Positions 12,277-23,049 of a DNA stretch of 64,000 nucleotides are shown here, piece by piece; position 1 is the stretch's first letter; every line of letters begins with the position of its first letter. The stretch comes from Thamnaconus septentrionalis. Taxonomy: Eukaryota > Chordata > Actinopteri > Tetraodontiformes > Monacanthidae. A program made the position numbers and the translations under genes. The notes below the pieces were generated by a model, which saw only the letters and a program-made list of their open reading frames with translations, had not been told where the DNA came from and ran no database searches. The stretch is taken from assembly GCA_009823395.1 (NCBI GenBank), contig CM020505.1:11069129-11133128 (forward strand), given 5' to 3'.

Positions 12277-15101
12277 AATGGTATTTTTTTGTGTGTGCTG
12301 CAATCGTAACATATGTGTTTCGCCAACATGTCTGACGGAAAGACCTGCGTTCGGTTAAATGGTGATGGTGGCGGTGGTGTGGCGGCTATGTGAGATACAA
12401 TTCTGCAGGTTTTTAGCAGTGTGCTGAATGTGCGGCTCTGCTTTCAAGTCTCAGCCTTGCAGCTTATAGGGTCGACTCGACAACACAACATCTTTCATCT
12501 AAACAAACCTCTTTGTGACGAAACATCAAATCTGTGTCTTGAACATGAGAAACACGCAGAAGCTTATCGGCCAGTGGAAGCTTATTCATGTTGGGACCCT
12601 CTAAATAAATAACACTGATTTTTTAATTTTTTTTATAACGCTTTCAGATTATTTCCGGGAACGGCACGCTGTCAACGGCGTTGTTTATTAACAGATATGC
12701 GCACGCATTTACAGGGAGATCTTTTTTATATATTTTTTGAGACATCCTTTGCAGTTTTTTTTCTTGACTTGTGATGTTTTTCACCGTGAGTTCATCGCTT
12801 CCCACACCAAGAACGAAGCCAAACATCAGCACTGCTGCACCAATGTCTCGCCCAGTTATTCAGTCAACCTTAGACCTCCTTGGCACAAGGAGAATGTCGG
12901 ACACAATGCTTTGGAACACAGACTATACGCGCCTTCTGTGGAATCCACGGTGGTTGAAGCCTCCCCGTGTCAACACTTGTTACAGCTGACACACTTTCAT
13001 TTTCCCATTCACTGAAGTGCAGTTACATTTACAAAGCGTTTTGCTAAGTAATGGAATCCAAGTAGAATAAATAGATGTGAAAAGTGAAGGTGGGGAAGAG
13101 GTTGGTCACAAATTCTGCGGTGACAGCACTCACAAACTTATTTAGCTGCCGTGTCATGAGACGACAACAGAAGACTAAACACCGGCTGGCGTTTCCCGTT
13201 TGTCCACTTGCCCAACTGTATCGTTGGAGTTCTGTTCATCTTTTTATGAGTGTATTTGTTGAACAGACTACATCTCTAGTTATTTGTTTGCACAGTTGCG
13301 TGCTAATATTGTTATCGCAACTTGTGAAAGTAAGACACACAGTAAATCGTGAGAGACTAATGGTCAAAAATTTTTAAAAAAAGAGGCAGTTCGTGAAAGA
13401 ATGCTTTCAAAAAAAACAAAACAAGGTGTGACATTTTCTTCCAGTCACAGTGCCCAGTTCTCTCTTGGAGAAACGATGATACTTTGAACCCAAAATCACA
13501 ATAAATTTTATGTTGAGCCTACTAGGGAACATTTGGTTCGCCAACTTTCAATTTCGGGCATAAATGAATAACTGGGACTGTACCACTGTGACTGCACATC
13601 GGAAAATGTAGTTACTTGATGAATTTAACTGGCAAACACTTTATGAGACTATGAGAATAATCGAGAGGCGCAGAAAAAATGATAAAGCACTCTCAAATTT
13701 CATGTCAGATTAGCTTAGCTTCAGGCAAAGCGACAAATGCACAAAAATTAAATAAATTAAAAAACACTTTCTCTGCCACAAAAATAAAACAAATATTCAA
13801 CAACACTGCAAATTTGACTTTAATTTTAAGCAACAGCTATCTAGGAACACTTGGCTGTGTAGATGAATTATCAGATCCTCTCCTGGATGGATAGGAGTCA
13901 TTTTCAAGGGTGACACAAAACACAGGCGCACACTCAGCAGGTGTTTGCCAGTGGTCTGACTTTACAAGAATGACCATCAGGGTGACCGCAACCAACAACC
14001 GCGCAAAATAGTCTTATCTTCTGTCTACTTGGAGGTTTAGATGCCATAAATACTCAACAACAGCTGTGGCCCTTTCTCTCCCGTTTTCTCATCTCTTGCC
14101 AAGATTAATCCTAAAGGGAGAGTAGCACAACTGCCACTTACACGTCACGTGTGGCTGACCTGGTTTAAAAAAATAAATAAATAAAAAAACCTCAATAACT
14201 TCAGTCGCCTGCCTTACACCATCTTCACAGAACAGGGCATGCTTTTAAAAACACTTGACACAACAACGTCAGCGTCTCTGGCCTGGGCAATAAGAAGCCT
14301 GCTCAATGTAATGTTTGAAATGACAGCGGTGCGGCGGAGGCCAGAGAAGATACTATCAAAGAAGGGGAAGGAAAACAGAGGGTAGACTAGCAAAAGTGGA
14401 CAGGCGCGCACTGGTCTCTCCCATGACAATGAGTCATTAAAGTTATATTGTGAGTTATCATTTCAAACTAGCAGAGAGACTTGACATTACACTGCATCAG
14501 CAGGAACTTGCGCAACATTTAACGTAGACGTAGCATAAAACCAAAAGTATCTGCAGGATATTTGTCAATGTATATGGTTGACAAACATTAACATGTTGTT
14601 ATTGGTTCTTATGGGTTTTTTTTTCTCTTGCTTTGTAAAACAGGCAATAAAGGGACACCTTTGGGAAAGGGAGAGGGGCTGGGAGTCTGTGTAACAAATT
14701 GTACTGCATGCATCCATGCATATCCATATGTGGGAGCCAAGCAGTGCGGTCCCCATTGCAAGGCGGCCACCACCGGTTTTCCGTGTGAGACCCCAGACCT
14801 GCTAATGCGAGCAGCAGCGTCAAACTGTGGGATTCCAACAGGTCTAAATGGAGAGGGCAGCGCCGGATCTAATCTTATATAAATCAGGGCAGCTGCTGGC
14901 GTGGGCCTTGATACTGTGGCTGTGTCCGTATACGATGCATATGTGACGCAAAAATCGAAATCAGCAGAAGATGAAGATGGAAAAACATCACGGGCCGGAG
15001 CCGGCTGACTCTGCCACGCCGCCGCGGCGAGCCGACAGCCCGGCTGACAGCAGAGGCGACTCGGCCTGTCAACTCTTCGTCATCCGGCTACTGGCGCTCA
15101 C

Positions 15102-16150
15102 CTGAATGTTGACGATGCCTTGCCAAGACCCACTGCACCGGTTCCGCTCGCTCTCCCATATCCTCCCGACTGTCGACCCGCCTCAACCTCGCTCTGCCCG
15201 AGGTTTTCAGCAGGGTGTGTGGTGGTGCTGCTGCTGCTGGTGGTGCGGGAAGGTTGAAATCACAAACGTCTCTCCAGCCGTTAATTACGATCGCTCCAAC
15301 GCCATCTCAGCAAATGAATGGACCGTCAGGCATCAAAAGGCTGGTTGGGGGGGTTGGAGGATGGGCTCCCTCTGTTCTCAGTCGGACCGACAGGCGGAAC
15401 CGATACATGCCATCAAACGGCGTAATCGATTACACGGTGATGCATAAATACAGATATTTTTCTTCTTTAGATCCACAGGCGACGCGCCGCTTCACCGCAA
15501 CACGTCCCCCGGCTGCCTGTGGCACAGTTGCGGCTCGTTGTCCTGGCGCGTTCCACCGGGGAGGCTGTGTGGCTCGGCGGCTCCTACCCGCAGAGGAACG
15601 CAGCGGCTCGGCCAAAAGGGAACAACACACGAGTCTTTCCTTCCCGTGTGCCTTCGTCGGTAGCTTGAAAATGCGTGCCGTCGGCCGGACAACTCCCGAA
15701 TCCCGGCAACGGCTAACAGTTCAGCGGCGGGAACGTTCCTCCCCACCACACCACCTCCTCCTCCACCACTACCAGGAGCAGCAGCAGGATCCTGGCCGAG
15801 CCCACCTCGGACACTTTCCCCCCACAAAATACGTACGGGCACGCGGATCCCCTCCTTCTTTCCTCCCTCCTCCTCCTTCCTTCCTTCCTTCCGCGTTCTG
15901 CTGCGCAAATCTCACTGAGCGTTGTGTTTACGCACACCTGGCTCGGGTATGAACGGCAGCCCTTCAGCGGAGGCACGCCGGAGAGGATCCTGCGGAGGAA
16001 GGGCGCCGCCAGTGGTTTGTGAACATCGGGGATTCAGCAAGTGGATCAAAGAGAGCAGTGTTATTTAAAGAGGACACCGCTCCCCACTGGTGGAGGCACA
16101 CGCACGGCATATCTGCACGGGTTGTGGCTCTGCTTGCCCGGGTGATTAGT
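15102..16150 (-). promoter_or_regulatory. CpG-rich island; inferred dagla promoter and non-coding exon 1
   Basis: About 14950-16150 is GC-rich with many CpGs, unlike the AT-rich flanks. On the minus strand a strong donor, CAG|GTGAGC, has its GT at 15100-15101, so an exon could end at 15102. Since the dagla ATG exon starts with only 7 untranslated bases, a remote first exon is needed, and human DAGLA also has a non-coding exon 1 with a long first intron. The exon's 5' boundary is not visible. The island could also serve cend1 on the plus strand. The assignment is inference; the island and donor are seen. Long open frames here are composition artefacts. Confidence 0.5.
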
Positions 16151-16331
16151 TACTAAGCGGAGCGGGAGGCAGTATTGTTTTGAACACTATGGGAATAGGT
16201 ATAAAAAAAAAAAAAAAGTGGGACGCTTCCCCGTTTTTATCCGAGCCTCTTGAACGGAGCCAGAGCGCAGGCGCAGTTCAATATTTACCAGAGTCCGTGT
16301 GTTTAAGCGAACAACGTTAGCGGTCTGTTTG

Positions 16332-16333
<2 letters not shown>

Positions 16334-16416
<83 letters not shown>
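16334..16416 (+). repeat. (GT)n microsatellite
   Basis: Uninterrupted GT run of about 41 units just outside the CpG island. Confidence 0.98.
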
Positions 16417-16417
<1 letters not shown>

Positions 16418-16689
16418 CTGCGTGAAGAACAAACAGGAATTAATTTGAATAAATTATATAATTAAATAATATGGGCTCGTAGGCCTCGTTGTATAGCAAG
16501 CCGTGTGTGGGTTTAATGACTCAAATACCCTTAATGTTCTCAAATCAGAGGGGGATACTGCTCCCCAGCAGTTATAAAAAGCTGGAAAGGGGCATTTTAA
16601 ATTTTTTCCAAGCTTTATTTAGAACAAAACTCATTAAGTTCCACATATTCTTGGCACGTCTGATTAGTGAATCTGACTCACCCTTGCAG

Positions 16690-17040
16690 TGCCTACGTCG
16701 ACTCACGCGTCGGGGCGTCGCCGCCGCCACCACGCCGATGATTATCTTGCCGTTCCGGTCATCTTTGTAGCAAGTCGGCCTACTGGGCGTGCACCTGCGG
16801 CAGCTACGTCACGCAAGTCAACGCGGGATGAAAATAGATGCCGTGTCATCTGTCAAAAATGCGGGCGGACACGCGACAGCTATGTCACCAATCTGTGAGG
16901 GGTTGGCGCCAGATTGCTCATCGCGACGGTCCCCGTGAGTTCCCACTTTCGCGTAATCTGCCGAGAGGACTGCGTGACCTGAGCGCTCGGGGTTATTTGG
17001 CCGGCAGGAGCGCTCTGAAAATAGAAGCAAAGCTGTCTGC
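16690..17040. promoter_or_regulatory. Second CpG-rich segment with a CRE-like site
   Basis: A CpG-rich block between two microsatellites. It contains CTACGTCACG near 16804-16813, a close match to a cyclic-AMP response element half-palindrome. It could be part of the cend1/dagla promoter region. No coding frame is convincing. Confidence 0.35.
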
Positions 17041-17126
17041 CTGTTGACTGCAAATTACAGCATTGGATCCGACAAGAACAGGGAATAAACAAGGGAAACA
17101 AACATGCAACATTGATACAGTCACTT

Positions 17127-17145
17127 TTACTACTACTACTACTAC

Positions 17146-17208
<63 letters not shown>

Positions 17209-17209
17209 C
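17127..17209 (+). repeat. (TAC)n/(TAT)n trinucleotide repeat
   Basis: A TAC run passes into a long TAT run, about 27 triplets in all. Confidence 0.97.
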
Positions 17210-18346
17210 ATGAACAGTCATACGTACGTATCCTAAATGATGCTCTTGACCTGGGAATTTTAAAGTTTAAATATAATTTCACAAAAGACTCTACTTCATT
17301 ACTATACAAACAGTTTTTCTTGAAAAAGAGATTAAATCATAATCTTTAAGAACCACTCTAAAAATCTTTCTTTTTTCAACAAAAAGCTTGCAAATCATAC
17401 AGCGAATCAAACCCCCCTCTTTCAGCACAGGTGGTACATCCCAGTCTCCCCTCCTCTTCCTCTAGCCATCCCCTCCTCCTGCTCTCAGTGTCCTCCATCT
17501 CTCTGCTCCTCTTGCCTTCCCATACAGAGGAATTCTCATTTTAGAGAAATTGCGTCAGTCTGCTACACTTGATTTCCCTGCCAAGCTGCTGGTGTGGTAT
17601 GTAAACTCCAATCTTTTGCTCTCAAGTCGCCTCCGCCTGAAACTGACGTGAAGCCAACCACGGGATGTTAAGATGTTTCCAGTCAAAATTTTGTAACGTG
17701 ACGGCTGTTGTGATTCATGTGCACTGTGTCGGCGGTGCCGTGCTCCAGTTTGTAATTTTTCTCTTCATTTGGACCTCTACTGATTGCTATGCACCCTCTG
17801 TGGCTCCTCCATCTTGTCCTCCATTAACAGCACTTGTGACTCATGCAGTTTACAGTCCAAGAGCGGAGGGCAAGACAGTGGAAGAGCTTCATCGTGCCCT
17901 CAAAATGTTGTCGCGTCTGGATCAGGCTATCATTTTTTCAACAGAAACAAAGAGAGATTTCGTAAGATTAATAGTGATCTGACTCTGCTGCAGTGCCATT
18001 CCATCCCGATCCATTGTGAAAGTGCAGCAAATCAGCAAAGCTTTGCACAGGAAGCCGTGACACAATCCTTCTTCTTTCTCAGTGGAAGATTATGTCACAG
18101 CAGCTGTGACCAAAATAAAGGACTTCCTATCGTCCCTTGCATCGCTATGTCCCAGTCAATGTCATCGTTTTCCCAAGGTCACATAATAGGCCGTCTGAAC
18201 ACTTGACGGCAGTGCAGGCAATCACTGACTTTTAGAGCACCTATCTCAGAGCCTACATCCATCAATGACACGGCTCCACCTTATCTGGAGGGATAATCTG
18301 TATGTGTCTGCTTTCTCCCCCTCCCCCTTTTTTTTTTTTTTTTAAG
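17210..18346 (+). other. Non-coding stretch upstream of cend1
   Basis: No supported exon. The stretch ends in a strong polypyrimidine tract (about 18321-18343) followed by AAG/CAG at 18344-18349, a good acceptor. This region is therefore probably the 3' part of a cend1 intron, with a non-coding first exon further left. Confidence 0.5.
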
Positions 18347-18409
18347 CAGCACGTAGCTGACCTGACTTCTGACTCCCTCCAGCTAGACCACATCCCTGTC
18401 CGTGTGTCC

Positions 18410-18706
18410 ATGGAAGCCAAAGGCAAGACTGGGGCCTCAGCGCCCAAGGCAGCATCTAAAGCGGAGAAGAAGGAGCCGGCGGCGCCCCGCAAAGCCGACC
18501 CTGCCCCTGCCCCTGCAACTCCCGAACCCGAGCAGCCTCCTCCCCAGGACGGAGCAGCGGAAGCTGAGGCAGCTGCTGAGGGTGAAGAGGCCGCGGCCGG
18601 CAGCACAGACTCTCTGGAGCAGCTGAAACCTTTTCTCATCGGTGGGGCCATCATTGCAGCAGGAGCCATATTGTTGGGAGCGCTGCTACTGGCGAGAAGG
18701 AATTAA
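18410..18706 (+). CDS. cend1: Small tail-anchored neuronal protein, probably CEND1/BM88 (98 aa)
   Basis: One uninterrupted coding exon of 98 codons plus TAA, preceded by a splice acceptor at 18346 or 18349. The protein starts MEAKGKTGASAPK, like MESRGKS in mammalian CEND1. An Ala/Pro/Lys/Glu-rich disordered body (about 10-64) follows, then SLEQLKPF, a C-terminal hydrophobic segment of small residues (about 75-94) and a basic tail ARRN. CEND1 is a C-terminally anchored outer-membrane protein that promotes cell-cycle exit of neuronal precursors; its coding sequence is also in one exon. This protein is shorter than the 149-residue mammalian form, and similarity outside the two ends is compositional. 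The polr2l neighbour supports the call, since both genes lie in human 11p15.5. An in-frame ATG at 18302 falls in the intron side of the acceptor and is rejected. It could instead be another tail-anchored protein. Confidence 0.72.
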   Translation: MEAKGKTGASAPKAASKAEKKEPAAPRKADPAPAPATPEPEQPPPQDGAAEAEAAAEGEEAAAGSTDSLEQLKPFLIGGAIIAAGAILLGALLLARRN

Positions 18707-20087
18707 CCAAATCAGTCTTATAAATGTATGTATTTATTAGTAGATGGCGAACAACAACTCTGCTGCTGGGTTCACAGACTAAGATGGTACACGGGGGTTG
18801 GGGGGGTCAGTGTGCATTTTATGAGATTTCATTTTGCTTCTTTCACTTGTAGTAAATCGAAACTTTCAAAAGCTGTACATGGAGCATAAGTATATGCATG
18901 AAACTACTTCAATATTCCCAAGTTATAGCGATCAATTAAGGAAAAAACAAAGTCTTGTTGTACTCTTGAGCTTAAATGAACAATCTTCTATAAGGGTAGC
19001 TTATGAAATGGCTTAACTTTGTTTAAATTCAGTTTGCTCAAATGTTGATAAAGACATGTAACATTTGGGCATTTGTGCACTTAAAATGAACTTGGTTCAT
19101 GCTGCAAGAAGATCATGAGTCAAATTTGTTATTGCTTTAATATGACTTTTAAACGAAGGCAATTGAAAGAGTTTAAAGGCTGTAAATAACTGGGAATATG
19201 CACGGTGAGACATTTCCCTTAATATGACAAAATCAGTTCACATTGTAGGGATTTCTGCATCCTCCTCAAAAGCCACACAGAATTCTTGCGTACCAATGTC
19301 ACACAGAGAAACAGTTGCATTCCAAAGAAGAAAATTGCACTTTCACTTAAAATCTTCACATTGGGGACTTGGAAATGCCCATTATGTGATAAAGATAGCT
19401 TCAACTTACTTGTAGATCAAGAATTTTGTTTACTGTCAATGTCACAACTGAGTTACTTCTAGTATCTGTCATCATTGTCTATGCTTAATCCGTTTTCTGC
19501 CTGCAGTAGATATAGTTGTAGCAAAACGGCCATTACTGTTGCAGCATTAGGTTTATAGGTAGCTGCCAAACATTTGATCTTTTTTTCTGTTTTTCATGTG
19601 TGGCTTTAGTAGAAATCCTCGTATTAAAAAATAACGTTATTAGTAAGTAAAATAGCATAGGCTACTGATGCAATGACAGTGGGTTGAAGATGAACGTGTA
19701 TAGTTAACTGTAAAGAACAACCAAACCCAATTTTGTTACCCAAACTCATACCAAGCTTCCACTCATGTGTAAATCACAAAGACACGTTGCCTCGGAAAAT
19801 AGCAAAGAATTCCGAAAATCACTGTTCTTTTTATTTTGTGTCAAAAGGGTGTATGCGAGTTTATGCACATCACTGGCCAAAAATATAAACATACTCTGTT
19901 CACCCCAAACACATGCAAAAGATATTGCAAACACCAAAAACAGATGTCACCTAACATTGTACAACACAGTGTATGAAAAGAAAAGAGAAAAACCCTATTT
20001 TCATAAAGTCAACAGCGTATAAATGCAATAATTCAAGTAGGAATCCTCATTTAGCACATGTGCTGTAGCGGGTTAAATTATATTATA

Positions 20088-20173
<86 letters not shown>

Positions 20174-20756
20174 GGAGGAGGAGGAGGAGGAGGAGGTTAC
20201 TGATATGCTATGGTTTATGATGATGGGGAAGGTTTTGTTGTCCACGACGACTGTGATAATTATGATATATTTTTGATATATTTCTAACATATTTCCCTAA
20301 TGCACACTCCCCTCTGCCCCCAACTATCATGTGTAAAAATATGTAGAGTGTAATCTAAACTTTATTAAAGTCAGTGAACCAGCCCGAATCAGTGTCTCTT
20401 TAACTAATGATTGCAAAATATTTAAGTACTCAAACAGAATCTAGTGCTAAATACTTGGATGTTTTGACAATTTCAGCTATTACAGGTATGGATGGCAGTT
20501 TGGGTCCATTGAAGAATCTAAAAACATCTATTTGCTTTTTAAAATAGAGTTAAAAAAATATATATATATATATTTTTTTAATGTAAATAAATACTTTTAA
20601 TAAACCCGATAATAATTGAATATTGAAGGCATATTGTACTTGTTCTGCATATTGGAGATACCTACAAAGATATCTGAGAAGAAGATGACTGGATAAAATA
20701 ACATAAATTGTATTTAGCGAACGAAATGTGACAGTTGAAATAACTTTTACAGCCAG
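18707..20756 (+). other. cend1 3' UTR (inferred) and intergenic DNA
   Basis: AT-rich, without coding evidence. A G-run lies at about 18793-18806, a Pumilio-like TGTAAATA near 19181, and the only plausible poly(A) signal noticed is ATTAAA at 20364-20369. A GAT/GAG repeat sits at 20091-20196. The extent of the UTR is unknown. Confidence 0.4.
20091..20196 (+). repeat. (GAT)n followed by (GAG)n
   Basis: About 27 GAT triplets followed by about 8 GAG triplets. One frame reads poly-Asp/poly-Glu and the opposite strand poly-Ser; neither is supported as a gene. Confidence 0.98.
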
Positions 20757-20884
20757 AAGATGGCGGTAGTGAATCATTTGAGGAGTCGAGCTGCCGTAAA
20801 GAAAAACAGAAGAAGTCCCACTGTCGACTCGAGAGGCTAAGTGGAAGGCTGCCTGTTTAGCGTTCGTGTTTTCTAAACTACATT
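20757..20884 (+). promoter_or_regulatory. polr2l promoter region and non-coding exon 1 (inferred)
   Basis: AAGATGGCGG at 20757-20766 is a strong YY1-type motif, usually found at the start site of housekeeping genes. A donor CATT|GTAAGT has its GT at 20885-20886, closing an untranslated exon that joins the acceptor at 21264. The transcription start is not fixed. Confidence 0.55.
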
Positions 20885-21914
<1,030 letters not shown>

Positions 21915-22064
21915 TTTCCACAAGGATAATTTGTTGCTCTGTTGACAGTTGCTCATGGACAGATTTATACTATAACAATGTGTGACACCTAGTCAAAATT
22001 CTTTTTTTTCCTTTTATATTAATCTTGACTTTGTGCACAGAATGGTGATGCGTTTTGTTTTGTA

Positions 22065-22070
22065 AATAAA
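22065..22070 (+). terminator. polr2l poly(A) signal AATAAA
   Basis: Canonical hexamer about 150 bp after the stop codon. Confidence 0.85.
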
Positions 22071-22931
22071 CCTGTGAAATGAGTTATTTGTATTACTGGT
22101 TGAGATGAGTAGCACCTAAATGTGATTGGTAAGGCAGCTTTCAGTTATACCATTCATCTTTCAACATACCCTTCTAATCAAGTTGTCAATTGGATGTATT
22201 TTTTAATAAGAGTAATAGCAAGTATTATGCAGAAGCTGTTACTGGAGCTGTAGAAATATAAGAAAATGTATTGTCCCAAATAGGGAATTTGTTATTGACT
22301 AGCTACAAAATAATCTTTCTGCTGTCATCATTAATTTTGTAATCACAAAATTCTAGAAATCAACTTCTTGAATGCCAAAAACATGAATTGTGTCTAACAA
22401 CCACATCTTAAATCTCAACAACCCAGAAAAAATCAGAAAAAAGATGTTAACTGCATTTAAATGAAGAATAAGATTAATACCATTGCTTCTTCCCTACATA
22501 AAAACCATGTGAAAGCTATCCTATATAAGAAGTACGGGTCTAACCCTCAGCAACTAAAGAGACAAATTAGAACATTTGGATTCTCTGGAATGTTTTTACT
22601 TTGTGTTTTTGTACAAAAGAAAGCGATAAACAAAATACTACATAAATCATTTCGAAGCATTTCCACACATGCAAGTTTTTGTGTTCCAGCAACAAACATA
22701 CAACTTTATGGTAGTGGGTGACAGTCTCAATATGTACAAACAATTGAAAAAAAAGTACACTTGGAGTTTTGACCAACCAGTTTCACTTTAGATTCCTCCA
22801 CATTTTTTTTTATCCAACTTGGAGAAGAGATAAAAAGTCCCATCTTCACTCAGTTTTTACCTTTAAAAAGCTCCACTGGTCTGTGGAGAAACAGAGAATA
22901 ATTGAGATTAAAAGAGAAATAGCAGACTTAG
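22071..22931. other. Intergenic space between convergent polr2l and cpsf7-like genes
   Basis: AT-rich DNA with no coding evidence or recognised repeat. Confidence 0.7.
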
Positions 22932-22937
22932 TTTATT
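22932..22937 (-). terminator. Candidate cpsf7-like poly(A) signal (AATAAA on minus)
   Basis: The plus strand reads TTTATT, about 115 bp past the stop codon in the minus direction. It is the nearest canonical hexamer. Confidence 0.6.
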
Positions 22938-23049
22938 TCCATATATGTGTGTTTATATATCTATATATACACAGTATATGGAAAAACATATATAGAGTCT
23001 TAGTATTCTGATGGACTTGATATTTAGAGGGGTTACCAGTTACCAGGGA

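Larger units (their letters stand above)
3074..15101 (-). other. Inferred dagla intron 1 (about 12 kb)
   Basis: No convincing coding exon on either strand. Contents seen: (CA)n at 5781-5811, A-run plus (CA)n at 9671-9708, a complete hAT-type MITE at 10999-11443, a dispersed-repeat fragment at about 11446-11575, and (TG)n at 12227-12275. The stretch 11580-12180 is pyrimidine-rich. Intronic status depends on the non-coding first exon in the 15-16 kb island being right. Confidence 0.55.

Noticed and set aside
15215..15952. 245-codon plus-strand open frame
   Set aside because: Lies in the CpG island, has low-complexity composition and no recognisable domain; stops are rare in such GC-rich DNA.
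18302..18409. Upstream ATG extending cend1 by 36 residues
   Set aside because: The extra codons run through a polypyrimidine tract and a splice acceptor, so they are intronic.
20058..20276. Poly-Asp/poly-Glu (or opposite-strand poly-Ser) protein
   Set aside because: Straight translation of the GAT/GAG repeat, with nothing conserved around it.
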